NCBI GenBank assembly: GCA_933228895.1
Contig: OW121857.1
Span: 3,100,001 to 3,164,000, forward strand
DNA length: 64,000 nucleotides
Origin: Platycnemis pennipes
Taxonomy: Eukaryota; Arthropoda; Insecta; Odonata; Platycnemididae
Direction of reading: 5' to 3'
Below, in pieces: positions 33,797-45,270 of the stretch (within the stretch, counting starts at the first letter, position 1; each line of letters starts with the position of its first letter). Both the position numbers and the translations under genes were made by a program. The notes below the pieces were generated by a model that saw only the letters and a program-made list of their open reading frames with translations, was not told the origin of the DNA and did not search any database.

Positions 33797-34835
33797 GGAG
33801 TTGGAAGAGGGTGGATGCCAACCATTGCTTGTTGTTTTGGTGCAGAGGGGAGCAAATGGGTGGTTCCTGCAGCACAGTGTCAACCGGAAGAAGACACAAA
33901 CCGACCGCTACCTCCACGCAGCCTCCCACCATCACTCCAGACAAAAAGCGGCCGTGGCCAAAACTCTATTAGACAGGGCCAGTGTTGTTTGTGACAAATC
34001 TTCGCTCAAGACCGAGGAGGAACACACACATAACGCCCTCATGAGAAATGGCTACTCGGAGTCATACATACGGCGGAATTTTAAAGTCATGACCAAGAAA
34101 TCGGAAAGTGACTTCCCGAAGCCCAGGGCGCGCGCCCTTACATCTCCGGAACAAATGAACGGATCTCTCTGACATCGAGACGCGGTTCTCATCCCTGACC
34201 AAGATAAGAGACGTGCTGCCCTCAGCCAAAGATAAGATTCACCCAATCCATACCGGAGGAGTATATGAAACTCCTTGCTCCTGCGGGAAAGTATTCGTCG
34301 AATTATTCGTCGGCCAAACTGGACGTTCCGTCGCGTGCAGACTGAAGGAGCACCAAAGAGCCATAGCACGCAGCAGCATCAAGGAATCAGCCATCGCAGA
34401 GCACACCTTATCGGGAGGACTAGGGGAAAGACCATCACATTTACACGGAGGAAACACTGGTGTTGACACGGGAAAAACATTATTTCCCCCGACTCATCCG
34501 CAGAGGCAATCGAAATTGAGAATTTCAACCGGGACGATGGCATTCGACTGAGTGCCACATGGAAGCGATTACTTCGGAAGGAGAGATGCGGGGTCAACAA
34601 CAACTTGAGGCAGCCGACCATGAAGACCCTCTCAGGAGACACCCTAAACACCCATAGCGGCCACAGGAGGGGGTGAGAGGTCAACTCTCCCCTAGTGATC
34701 AACGTCACTGGGCATACACGGCATGGTACGGAGGAGGGGGGACCCCATCCACAAAAAATACCGGGAAGAAGTTTAATAATTTTCATTCACCCTGAAGATG
34801 CGACCAGGAAAGGACACGAAAGCTTGGTCGACAAG
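33797..34835 (+). pseudogene. Penelope-like element fragment (RT end, GIY-YIG, 3' tail)
   Basis: Broken plus-strand frames read ELEEGGCQPLLVVLVQRGANG and HSVNRKKTQTDRYLHAASHHHSRQKAAVAKTLLDRA, matching the order seen in the 53-59 kb array ([46 protein letters not shown]). After a break comes KIRDVLPSAKDKIHPIHTGGVYETPCSCGKVF, then VGQTGRSVACRLKEHQRA, the GIY-YIG nuclease core. The core carries a short duplication or insertion before VGQTG, plus later frameshifts. The tail includes CTGAAGA (34792-34798) ... GAAAG (34818-34822). It lacks the RT catalytic core and is 5'-truncated and dead. It belongs to a different PLE family from the array. Confidence 0.85.
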
Positions 34836-35040
34836 GCGCCACACGCAGATGCTCCCGAAAATGACTGATGCAGATCATCCTCGCCGCGAAAACTTACTCA
34901 CTTGTTTACGCATCAACCGCGCATACGGTAAAGGCCTGAGAAGAAAAAGTTGGCAGAGAACCGAGAAAAACAAACTTCGTGTAAATTACACAATTTACAG
35001 AAAAATTGAAATGAAAGAGAAAATGGGTTGAAAAAAGAAT
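34836..35040. other. Unassigned; possibly PLE tail
   Basis: The open frame 34798-35031 shows no recognised motif. It adjoins the PLE tail and the foldback at 35041. Confidence 0.35.
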
Positions 35041-35245
35041 AAGTGTGGTGAAGTCTATTAGGGTCTTCCACCGGGTAAGCTGTTCCATTACTGCCGAAGT
35101 TTCGGAGACCGAGTCGTTCTCCATCTTCAGGGCTGATGATGGAGAAGCATAGTCAGCCCTGAAGATGGAGAACGACTCGGTCTCCGAAACGTCGGCAGTA
35201 ATGGTACAGCTTACCCGGTGGAAGACCCGAATAACATTCACCAAA
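35041..35245. repeat. Foldback repeat with two hammerhead-like motifs
   Basis: The left arm (about 35058-35137) and right arm (about 35151-35232) are near-perfect inverted copies of about 80 bp around a spacer of about 13 bp, with weaker similarity extending outward. The right arm carries CTGAAGA (35159-35165), a GGAGA/TCTCC stem and GAAAC (35186-35190) followed by GTCGGCAGTAATGG. The same 3' flank follows the motif in the PLE array at 58915. The flank at about 35248 (CTATTCGCCGGGAGAATCTC) also resembles the PLE array start (CTATTCGCCGGGAAAACACTC). This makes it a PLE-end-derived inverted dimer. Confidence 0.85.
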
Positions 35246-35570
35246 GCTATTCGCCGGGAGAATCTCAAATCTTTTTTCAAAAAGAACAAGGTTTAAAGTT
35301 TTTCCCGTTAAATACAAAAAAGTTTTAAAATTACATTTTATTATTAACTGAGCGAAAGAAATTTTCTTGCGCTTTCATAGTACTAGTACATATCTCTCAA
35401 AAACATTGCAAAAATCTAGGAGAAGTACATTTTCCGACCACCTAAAGGGCGCATTAGGGCTAAAAATCTGCAAAAAAAAGTTTCCTCTTGTGGACTGTTA
35501 CACTACGAAATTTCAGCGCGATTGGATTGCAACGGTAGATTTTTATAAAAACAAACATACAATCATATGA

Positions 35571-35850
35571 ATGGATCGACTTAGTTACGAGGAAGTTCTC
35601 AGAAGAGTGGGAGAAATGAGATGTCTTCCGAAAACCCAAGGAAGAGGACAAGACACATTAATCGGCCATATGTTGTAGACATGATGGCCTGACAAAGACA
35701 ATTGTCGAGCGACAAGTGAACGGGTTAGATTGAAAAGGAATGTCTCACTCGAGATACATGGAGCAAGTGAAGAAGGATGTCAATGAGAAGAATTAGCTAA
35801 GTATGAAGATATTAGCTGATGGGAGAATTGCGTGGAGAGATACGCCAAAC
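35571..35850 (+). pseudogene. RTE LINE 3' fragment
   Basis: It starts ATGGATCGACTTAGTTACGAGGAAGT and follows main-copy sequence about 49111-49400 through ATATTAGCTGATGGGAGAATTGCGTGGAGAG. Frameshifts throughout. Confidence 0.75.
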
Positions 35851-36296
35851 CTACCACAGGGTTGGAGACCGATAATCATTACATGCCGTCTCTCACACTC
35901 TCAGTGTTCCGCTGAAGTTTGGTTCAGCAGGCTACGGTGGAGTTCACCCCGCTACACGCCATTGGCATTATACCCACTAAGCCACCATATGCCATTACTT
36001 TATGAAACTTAAGGAGAATTACATTTATATTTTAACTATATTTTCATTGTAAGATCACACATTTTCGCATTTTCAATCACAAATGAAAATATTTGAAATC
36101 ACTGTCACGTCACATCGGTAGACAGATCCCAGAGCAGGAATTTAAAAGGGGGAGCACATTTTTCAAGTGCGTATCCGGATAACAAATTTAATCGTTCGAT
36201 AGCGATACAATAAAATCCTAACCATTTCGCGACACTAAAGAATACATAACAGTAAGAAAACGAACGGATTCAGGGGTAACTTTGTGAAATTTTTCC
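35851..36296. other. No gene recognised
   Basis: AT-rich, no recognisable feature. Confidence 0.5.
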
Positions 36297-36457
36297 ATGG
36301 TTGAAATAACGAACTTTGCAAATTTCACTTTATAAATTTATTCACGACCCGGGTTTCAACACACTGTGAAACCGACCACCAACTTGAAGATGACAACATG
36401 TGTTGAAACCCGGGTCATGAATAAAGTGAAATTTGAAAAGTTTCTTATTTCCAACAT
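36297..36457. repeat. Foldback repeat with a degenerate PLE-end motif
   Basis: The left arm (36297-36363) and right arm (36400-36457) are inverted copies containing TTCACTTTAT..TTCATGACCCGGGTTTCAACACA-type sequence. The left arm has a small internal AT insertion. The spacer and right arm include TTGAAGA (36384-36390) and GAAAC (36405-36409) followed by CCGGGTC. Non-coding. Confidence 0.75.
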
Positions 36458-37489
36458 AACAGTAAGGTGAAAAACACAGGAACGAACCTACGAGAAAACG
36501 AAATTCTTTAAAATGCATACATCAATAGATGTATGCAATTTAACTTTCCTTAACCTTCACTTAGTTTGCGTTTGGTAGGTATCTCTGCGCAGATCATGGA
36601 AAGTAATGTATTGATAGCTTACTCAAACGTTGGCAGAGAATGCATATAATACCAAGGATTGGCCTCGGGAAACAGAGAGGAAATGAAAACGAGAGAGGAA
36701 CAAAGAGTATAATTATATTCATCCCATCAATAACGGAGTTACGATCGTTCCCTCAAGTCTCGGCATTTCAATCTTCGATTTCATTCGAAGTCAATGGTGA
36801 TTCCAGGCTTGTTTTCTGATATTTTTTTTAAATTTCCACAATATTGGTAGAAAAGTCGAGTAAACCTTTCACTAATAATATTACAATAATCGTAAATTGA
36901 CATATATAATGATTTTTTTAAGAAAATACTTCAGGGCGTAATCCAATTTCTAAGTATGTTAGCTATTTAATAATCGACCTAACCATCAGATTTATAAATA
37001 ACTGCACTTAATAGGCAATAAAGTTCATCAAATTTTAAAATGTTATGGATAAGAATTCATGTGAACGTTTCGTTTGATCAATGCATTCAATTAGATTGTG
37101 CCTAAAGCGATATCCAAGAGATCATTTAAATTATCATTGATCCGTCTTTCATACCAACGACAGAGAGAAAAATGTCATCGACATTACTTTTCCTAAAAAT
37201 TGACTTAAAAACATTCTCTTTCAAATTCCATCGAAAAAAATTATCTTTGTCAAATGTACTCCTAGAAATTAAAATCCAAAATTAAATACGTATTTTATGT
37301 GTCTTCGTGGAATCTACAGAAAATAGTCGTTACAAAATCTTCATGAGAGCTTTTAATTAATTTTCCAAATGATAACTCGTTTTTTCGGCATAATAGCTCG
37401 ACTTCAACAAAATCAGCACTAATTTTTCGCTCATAATCTTGTAGCAGCTGTAGTTATCCAGGAGAAGCGGCCAACAGCAATGGTTTGAT
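36458..37489. other. No gene recognised
   Basis: AT-rich intergenic-like sequence with no motif and no repeat shared inside the window. Confidence 0.5.
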
Positions 37490-37770
37490 TCGCGCTGCCT
37501 AAGAGAAGTGGTGTTTCGATGGGGGTAGGAAACATTCAAGAAGGGTGGATTCCGTAGTAGCCCGCTCATAACAAAAGTTACAATGGGTACCAGGGCACAA
37601 CGTCTCATCCGACGGACGGAGTGCCGACCTCAAGTTACTCTCCACACAGAACTTAATAATGCTCCGGTTGACTGACGAAAATTATCTCCCATGCCGAGGT
37701 TAGAACCCGGGTCCTTCGCGTGTGAGGCCAGTACTCTAGCCGTCACACCAACCCGGCCACCTTCCCGCAT
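37490..37770 (-). repeat. tRNA-derived SINE-like element
   Basis: On the minus strand, the 37765-37690 region reads as a tRNA-like head: TTGGTGTGACGGCTAGAGTA resembles an RNA polymerase III A box, and CCCGGGTTCTAACC a B box. A conserved body follows. Part of that body (about 37598-37660) recurs at 5843-5900. This is inference from box-like motifs; ends and tail are not clear. Confidence 0.55.
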
Positions 37771-38204
37771 TCAACGGCCAAGCATGCACAAAGCAACCAA
37801 ATGCCATTTCCCTCCCCTTTTTGCTATAGGAGTATACTCTCCTGGAAAGGGAGCAGCACATCATGCCACTGCATTTCGAGTGTGTGCCCAGACCGTTGGG
37901 AGATGCTCCTCCTCCGATAAACGGCGAAATAGGCAGCCACTATCAGGTGGAGTCTGACTGCTTGCTTGCGTTTGTGGTCTATTTATTAATTACTATCCGA
38001 CTCCGAGCGAGAGTCATTTCTTCGTATACTTTCCTCAATTTCCTGTCTTCAAAGGCACTTTAGATAACGGATTTTCGAGATCATCCTTCTCTTTTGCAAA
38101 TGTATCCTAAGATATCTCCCATCTTCCGCTAACTATGAAGGCCGGAGGAGAAAATTTGCAGAATCTAGGGGTTAAAACTTACAGAGGGTCTCGTGGGGTA
38201 AACA
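37771..38204. other. No gene recognised
   Basis: No convincing coding or repeat signal. Confidence 0.45.
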
Positions 38205-39087
38205 AATATGGAAAATCCTTTGCCAAGATTAGTGCATTATTGGGATTCATAAAAAGGGTACTGGGCAAATGTGACGCTCATCTACGAGAATAAGCCACTT
38301 TTCCTTGTTAGGCCTCATTTTGAATATGCTGCCAGTGCATGGGATCCTTACGAAACAGGCTTAAATAACAAAATGGAGCCTGTTCAGCGAAGAACTGTCA
38401 ATGGGCAGTGTAACCAGTCTATCACAAGGACTTAAAATTGGAATCAATCAGACCATAGCTAAAAATACAGACATTCCCTAAATAAACCCCAAGCCTGTTC
38501 CTTTTTTCAGGCATCACACAGTGGAAGTGAGACATACTGGGAGAGTAAAAAAAACTGTAGCACTTTCCATAGTTATAATTTTTAAATATAATTGTGAATA
38601 AGTGCCTGTTTCTTTTCCTCGCCCAGTAAATCCCAAAAGTTTATTTTTACTGATAGCGTTAACAAAATTTTGTGAACTCGAACATTCTATAGTAGACTAG
38701 GCCAAGAAAACAAGACTAGAGAAATTTATTGTCGAGGCGACAGATCTGTCTTTTTTTCCCCGTATTATTAGGGGTCCGATTATGCCGTGATTCCATTCAA
38801 TTATATACGCAGTGAAGCATTTATTTTTTTTTCCTGGCGTGCAATTTGAGAGAGTCAATAGATACACAAGTAGCCTCAGAAGGGGCGTGTCGGTATGACG
38901 ACCTTTGACTAATGCAACTAGCAGCATCCTTTCTCTTCTCTTTGAACCTTTTTTTAAATTGTTAACTTTGTTTTATTTTCGGACTAAAATGCACATTTTG
39001 CATGAATGGTAGTGCATGTCTGGTGAATGTTCAGCCCCTGCCATAAACCTTTATGGTGGCTAGCAGGATATTATGTAGATCCACTCC
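38205..39087 (+). pseudogene. CR1/Jockey-type LINE 3' fragment with nested MITE
   Basis: It matches the 30600-31348 copy: GATTCATAAAAAGGGTACTGGGCAAATG, TTGTTAGGCCTCATTTTGAATATGCTGCCAGTGCATGGGATCC, then a 3' UTR ending GGTGGCTAGCAGGATATTATGTAGAT. It is split by the MITE at 38537-38626 and has many stops. Confidence 0.8.
38537..38626. mobile_element. Short palindromic MITE nested in a LINE
   Basis: Inverted ends CTGGGAGAGTAAAAAAAAC and GTTTCTTTTCCTCGCCCAG (about 28 bp related), flanked by TA. The left end matches the MITE at 16841 (GGAGAGTAAAAAAAACT..AGCACTTT). About 90 bp, non-coding. Confidence 0.75.
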
Positions 39088-41088
39088 ACGTTAACGTTCC
39101 TGTTTTACATTATAATCAGTACTGGCTCAAATAAATTGTATTAGCGGAAATAAAAATTGCTCGGCCTCTAATTGACTCTTTTATCGATTTTACTTATTTA
39201 CTTGAATAGACTTATGAATACGTATGACCAAAACCACTCGTAAACCTGTCTAACAATAAGTAAACTTAAAGAAGACTAAAAAATGAGTACTTGCTCAAAT
39301 AAACTAAAATTTACTGAAACTGAAAAAAAATCCGAAATCGATTGAGATTTCTGGATGATAAGTATCTTTACATAAAACAATATTCATTATTCATCAAAGA
39401 TTAACTACTCATTAGATACCCACAGTATAAAATGAAAACCCAGATGAAATGTTAAGAGAGTGACCAGTATTTTAAGGAGAAATAATCGTTTAAGAGTGGA
39501 GTCAGATTGCATGAAACCTAAAGACGGAGACACTTCTGAGTGGCAGATGAGGGACCACGCTGGTGTGAATTCACCAAAACCTATCACTTTTCGTGAATAA
39601 ACGTTTTCACCATTTTTTAGCACAAAAAATAATTTCACCCTAAAATGCTGGAAGACTTCATACCGAGAGACAACTCTTTTAGAGGATATGATTTAATCAC
39701 AATCCTATGAAAATCATAATTCCACGGAGAAAACGTGATCACAATAATGAAACCAGAGCCAACAAAGGTCTCATTTAGATTCCGATAATCTGTTTGCACA
39801 CAGTCGTGTTCATATTACAGTGATATACAGCCGTGCAGATTTGGTACTTCTGTTCATATACTAATGCTACCCTTTATAGCAACGAATGTCATGGAAATAG
39901 ATCGCTATATCAACTCTTATTCAGCAATCATCGCTATATGTGTACATTACATCAAGATTCAGCGTTTCTCGCGAGCTGTGTGCATAAATTATTGGCGGTC
40001 CGTTAGCACCACCACCCGAATGAAGTTTATTTAAATCCAAAAGTAGATGTTATTTTTAGTATTATCAATGGAAAAAGTGCTTTTAAACTATTATTCTAAG
40101 TAAAAGGTGTGAATTTGAGCGGGGACATCACTTCTTTGCCATCTATTTTAGATGAAAATATACGTTTTACGTCGTGTGTGAAGGCAAGAGTAGCATTAAC
40201 GAAAATACTTCAATACTACTTACGGAAATTCGTTTTTCGCGGAGAACAGGTAAAAGTAGACAGGAAAAAAAACGGAATGCCCGCTCTTAGGAGTCCTCGA
40301 ATCCAATGAGAGCTACGGTTTCAACATGGATTGCAAATATGGTTGAAAGATGCCTTTCCGTGCGCGAAAAATGTTACTAAATAAATCTAATGCTTTTCAA
40401 CCTATTCCTCATTGTGCACAATGGAGGCGGAAGAGGGCCCGGGGGCCTTTTATTGACTGAACTTCACGTCATAACGCAGTCGCTTCCACGTGGGCCTTCG
40501 TGGAAGGCTTTAGTTCAAGCGGGAGGAAGCAGAGAGCGCTGCCGGAGTTGGAAAAAACGAAGATCCGCTTCCTCCACGCAGCCAGTCGCCCTGCAAGCGA
40601 CGGCAATGAGGAGACGAAGGCTTTTGCGACGCAGGCGGGAGTTATTATATCTGCGTCAGGCCTCGCTTTCGCGGGGGAGGAATTCGTCCCGGTTAACATC
40701 TCCGCGAATCGAGCAGAGCGAAGAATGACTCTCATCCACCCAATGGTCGTGGAAATGGAATCATCACAACAGAGTCACACAATATCAAGGGTTTGCTGGA
40801 AGCACCACGGGTCTAAAACCATGTGGAAACTCGGATTCTCACATTAATGGTCACGGACGAAAATGGGTCTCCGATGCGTTCCTTGATTTTTTTTCCAAGT
40901 GAATTCGTCATCGCGGGTCACAGCGTCATTCGAGGGCTCTTTGCAATTTGTCCACAGAGAAGGCAAAGAGTGCCAATAAAAAATGAGATTAAGCAGAACG
41001 AAATCAGAAGAATGTAAATATTCTAATGATGCACATGACATAATGTCAATAATAATAATTGGTAAGTTGAATTCCAGAACTCTTTTTT
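39088..41088. other. No gene recognised
   Basis: Mostly AT-rich. About 40410-40730 is GC-richer, with overlapping frames on both strands, no recognised domain and no splice-supported exon. Confidence 0.4.
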
Positions 41089-41870
41089 ATTAAATGTATG
41101 GATGATTTTTCGGGAGTTGGGGTCCTTTTTTTTAAAATTACAAATATTTAGCTTCTGGCCGACGTTTCGGAAATTGTATTTTTGCTTCTTCAGGGCTAAA
41201 AATGGAATGAACCACCAATAGCATAACAACAATAAGTAACATGATTTAAAGGATGTTTACAGTGCTAAATGCTTTACAATATAATATTCTACTAATTTTA
41301 ACGCCAAAAAATTACATGGAATTTTATAGCATTTAATTAAATTAAATCAAACAATTCTTTGCATTGACAAACCATGCAATCAAAAACAACCATACTTTTA
41401 ATTTCGACCAAACAAAAATTTTAGGCAAGAAAATTTATCAAAAAGTTTATTCAAAGAAATGTAGATATCTTATTAATAAAGATCGAAATTCATGAAATAA
41501 AAGAACTGACATTTGTAATTTAAGTAAAATATATAACAATTTAATACATCGAAATTAAAAAATTATAACCCATATACCTTAGCAACCAATTTGTAAACAA
41601 ATGCCCCTTATATAACTTAAGGTATGTAAGGTAGGTATTCCATATAATTTTTTGGCGTTAAAATTTGTAAAAAATTATATTGTAGAGCATTTTGGCACTG
41701 TAAAAATCCTTTAAATCATGTTACTTATTATTGTTATGAGAGTGGTGGTTCATCCCATTTTCAGCCCTAAAGAAAATAAAATACAATTTCCGAAATGTCC
41801 GCCTTAAGTTAAATATTTTTCATTTTCAAAAAAGAACCTTAACTCTCGAAAAATCATGCATATATTTAAT
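41089..41870. repeat. Large foldback element (about 232-bp arms)
   Basis: The arms 41089-41320 and 41639-41870 are inverted copies, roughly 80-85 percent alike by eye, around a spacer of about 318 bp of AT-rich DNA. On the minus strand the left arm carries CTGAAGA (41193-41187) and GAAAC (41168-41164) followed by GTCGG. The right arm has the decayed equivalent (CTAAAGA...GAAAT). No coding capacity. Confidence 0.85.
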
Positions 41871-42399
41871 TATAATGATAATAGTCTCTTGATAAAAAGT
41901 CAAATATGATATCAAATAATCTACTACTTTGGTTCTTCTTTTTCTGGAGTTTTCCAGAATCATATCGCTCCATCAATTCATGCTCCAGGAAGAGCAATTC
42001 ATTCTCAGTGTATTAACTTTTTCCCGATTACCTTTTTTATAGAGCGCTCAGGCTTAGTTATAATTCACCATAATAGAATCTCTTTTTATCAAGAACCATG
42101 CTAGAAAGAGATTTATTATGCTACCATGATAGAATAATTATTCTTGTCTCACCCCACGAAGTTTAATCCAGAAAACCATAATCTGATGAGGCAGCATTCA
42201 GACGAAGGCCAGAGCGTGCGCTGAGCATTCGAGACATTCGATGGAATCAGTATTCCGTCGCGACTTCGAACCCTGACATCCTGCACACTGATCCCAATTA
42301 TGCGATATTCGATATCGATACTGCCATCACTTTCAATAACTCCGGATATTTTTATCGACTACATTGACTTAAAATTCCGCTAGTATTCACTCCATTGGC
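41871..42399. other. No gene recognised
   Basis: AT-rich, no motif seen. Confidence 0.5.
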
Positions 42400-42500
42400 T
42401 CTTTTTGCCGGCCTCGGCGAAGGTGGGGTGAACCCATCACCTGCTAAGCCCAAGGTCGTGGGTTCGAACCCCCCCCCCCGGTGAGCTTTCTCCACGCTAT
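42400..42500 (+). repeat. tRNA-like SINE head
   Basis: The region contains CGTGGGTTCGAACCCC, an RNA polymerase III B-box/T-arm-like sequence, downstream of a GGTGGGGTGAACCC.. stretch. It does not fold into a credible full tRNA: no matching acceptor stem, and a poly-C run in the T arm. A SINE head or tRNA pseudogene is most likely. Confidence 0.4.
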
Positions 42501-42509
42501 AGGGCGTGG

Positions 42510-42915
42510 ATGTGCGTGTACTGTCAATCACACAGCATAATGAGCGTAAATATAATTAGTAATGATGAATTAGCAAACGTGGAATCCATTAAATATCTTG
42601 GAATAACACTGACACATGTTTTTTCCTGGGGTACACACATACGTGAAATATTGGGTCAAGGTAATCGTAGACTGGGATTCATCAAAAGAGCACTGGGTAA
42701 ATGATGTGACGATCATGTACGAGAAATAAGCTACTTTTCCCTTGTTAGACCTCATTTGGAATATGCTGCCAGTGTATGGGATCCCTAAGAAATCGGTCTA
42801 AATAACGAACTTGAACGTGTGCAGCAAAGATCGGCAAGAATTGTAAAGGGACGGTACGATAACTATATTAGCGTAACCAGTCTATTACATGAATTAAAAT
42901 GGGAATCATTGTGAG
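42510..42915 (+). pseudogene. CR1/Jockey-type LINE fragment
   Basis: The open frame 42510-42704 reads NVESIKYLGITLTHVFSWGTHIREILGQGNRRLGFIKRALGK, the thumb-side region after RT in CR1/Jockey-like polymerases. It continues after a frameshift into the same LEYAASVWDP-type segment as at 30725. It is truncated at both ends. Confidence 0.85.
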
Positions 42916-43179
42916 ACTCGAGACTCAATCCGACCGTGGTAGCCGGGGCCTCGATCATGGATCTTCATGAGGCGTGCGCTAGCGTTATCGCTATTTTCTG
43001 ATTTAACTTATGTCAGAGAGAGAACGTGATCTATGTTCTTCATTTTTCGCACAGAACTTCAAATCGCTTAACACAATCAGTTGAATCCACAATCAGTGAA
43101 TTTTACAGACAGTTAATGTTAACCCTGCGCTACTCTAGGGGGTAAGCGTTAACGATAAAGATTGCGATAACGTGAAAGA

Positions 43180-43262
43180 TGCATCCGTGATTCCACACCA
43201 GGTCACTGACGCTTTGTTCTAGCAATCTAAACGTCACGGGTTCGAATCCCGGGTGTTCTAGA
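43180..43262 (+). repeat. tRNA-like sequence
   Basis: ACGTCACGGGTTCGAATCCC at about 43231-43250 is a good T-arm/B-box match. The 5' part lacks a clear A box and a matching acceptor stem, so this is a tRNA pseudogene or SINE head rather than a functional tRNA. Confidence 0.35.
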
Positions 43263-43479
43263 TATTATATCTTAGTTTATTAGATGGACCAATTTAACCT
43301 TACCCGTTACAACACTTAAAAATCTAAGACTAACTTTACAACATACGAGTCGCTGAATATAAGCGCGAAAAGCTAGCCTGCATAAACACCGACAGAAAAA
43401 TGAAAACGATGAGCCAAAAGATAAGCTGAAAGCGGGAAGAATTTCGCCCGGAATTCGCCAAGCTAGCGCTTGGATTTAT

Positions 43480-43880
43480 GGCGACGCGAAAGTTTCGACT
43501 GGGGCATAAAACACACTTGGCCGCAGCGGCAATGGGGCTCAACACTCCGTCCCGTCCGAGGGCCCGTCGCGCATGCGCGCTGCTGCTAACCGAATGGCAA
43601 TGGCATGTAAATTGAGACGAGTCGGCGGCGTGAACTCGAGACGTGCCCGCACGCCAATGGCCGCGCGTGCACGTACGTGACCGAGTCGCCGAGGCCTCGG
43701 GAAATAAGGAATCCTCGGGTCTGAAAATTCGCTGCTCGCACGACTGGGTAAACACCACCGCTGCCTCTGGATACTTCCTTCGTCCCTTCCAGAGGAGTAG
43801 TACTCGAGCCGCGCGCTCGGGGAGCAATATAACATGAAGAGGAGACGGCCCCGTATAATAAAACGTGCGCCCATTCTTCC
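43480..43880. promoter_or_regulatory. CpG-rich, promoter-like stretch
   Basis: This stretch is strikingly GC- and CpG-rich compared with its neighbours. It contains GCGCATGCGCGC (43568-43579), which fits the consensus for NRF-1/EWG-type factors. Overlapping long open frames on both strands (43336-43827, 43539-43874 minus) are likely by-products of low AT content. It could be a host gene promoter or first exon; no transcript is established. Confidence 0.35.
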
Positions 43881-45031
43881 CTCCCTTGCTCGTAAACGAA
43901 GGATTTATCTCCCTCCCCCCCTCAATTTCGAAAGCTTTTCTTGATCACATTTCCATACGTGACCTCTTGAAGAGACGCAGTTCCCCTCAGAAAGAAAACA
44001 AGCAGTTCCCGAGCTCCATCTCCAATGTGGTCATCGAGCGCGTCTCGCACGGAACATATATAAATATATCTTTCGAATTCACTGGAAGCAACGCACTGCA
44101 GGAGAACATTAACGTGGCTGCGTGAGTGTCTTGTCCATACGGCCCTCCACTTCCGAAGACGTATCACGGCGACCAGACAGTGCCCGAATTAAAGAATGAG
44201 GAGCTGTTATTAAAGGCTCCCTCGTCGTTCGAAGGTGGAGGAAAAGGAAAAAATATTAGCCTGTCCCCAACTAGCAACACCTTCAAACGTTTGGCTTCGT
44301 TCGCCTCCTTCATCGTTTTCCATTGACGTAGAAAATTGAGTACCACGGATTAATTATTTAACAGAAATATATTGCATTTCCGTTAAACTTACGGCATGAT
44401 TCCAACAAAAATATGGATCAGAGATGCTGAATATAAACCTTTTGCCTCACGGCGCTAACACCTACAGTTTGCACCATAAATATGTCTTTGATTAAATTCA
44501 GCAGATTCGCTAAATTTGTTGGATCAATTGGGTCGTTTACCATATTTCTTTAATTGCCGAATCTGATTACTTTGTAAAATAAAAAGACCAGTATTTTTCC
44601 GTTTTTGATCCGTCAATTTTTAACCCTTAAATCCGTCGATGTTTTTTTTAACCCTTTCGGAAAAGTGGGCGTGGTGCAACCTCTGACGTATATCGACTTC
44701 GTCCAATCAGAACTGAGCCCGCCAAGCTATTTTGCCTCATCGCAAAGGAGGGGGGGGGGACACAGAACCCCCCTCCACTCCCTTCCCTTCCCCGGAAAAC
44801 AGTCAAGGACGGGAGGAAAATGACAATGTTATCAAAACAGCTTTTTCGGTGGGCGTCGCCTTTTGCTTATTTTAATTTTTGATTAATGAGTGAATGCTTG
44901 TGGCTAGAATATTAATTTTTTCGCTAAAATTCTTTTTTCGTTTCCATCTAACAATTTCGTGCATAAAATTACGATTTCGGTTCCGAGTAAACGCCCCCAT
45001 TATGGCATGCACCCAACTTAGTTGGAGATTT
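43881..45031. other. No gene recognised
   Basis: A CCAATCAG box (about 44703) and G/C runs near 44745-44775 are present, otherwise AT-rich. No coding evidence. Confidence 0.4.
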
Positions 45032-45055
45032 TTAGTCCTTTCTCCTTTTAACGCC

Positions 45056-45270
45056 TTGAACCTTGTGCATTGCAGCGCGTAGCCATAACTTCAAAGCTTC
45101 GTGTTCAGTCCGCATTCTTCGAACCTCATCTCGCCAATGGAGAAGCCCTAGGGTTGTAACCGTTTGGTGGTCGGGAGAAACCAACTCACCTGCCACCAGC
45201 ACAGTTCCTTCTAGTGCCAATGAATCGCCAAATGAGTCAACACCGCTTGACTGGTCCTCCTTGCACCATG
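45056..45270 (-). CDS. Possible single exon of an unknown host gene
   Basis: The minus-strand frame reads SSGVDSFGDSLALEGTVLVAGELVSPDHQTVTTLGLLHWRDEVRRMRTEHEALKLWLRAAMHK. The second half is charged and helix-like, unlike the transposon debris around it. An AG lies just upstream of the first residue shown and a GT follows AAG at the other end, so splice sites are possible, but the donor is weak. I do not recognise the protein. It could equally be chance coding in a GC-richer patch. Confidence 0.25.

Noticed and set aside
43180..43262. Functional tRNA gene
   Set aside because: Good T-arm-like sequence but no acceptor stem pairing and no clear anticodon arm; same for 42400-42500.
43336..43874. 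163-aa and 111-aa minus-strand ORFs as genes
   Set aside because: They overlap in different frames within a CpG-rich stretch with few stops and show no domain.
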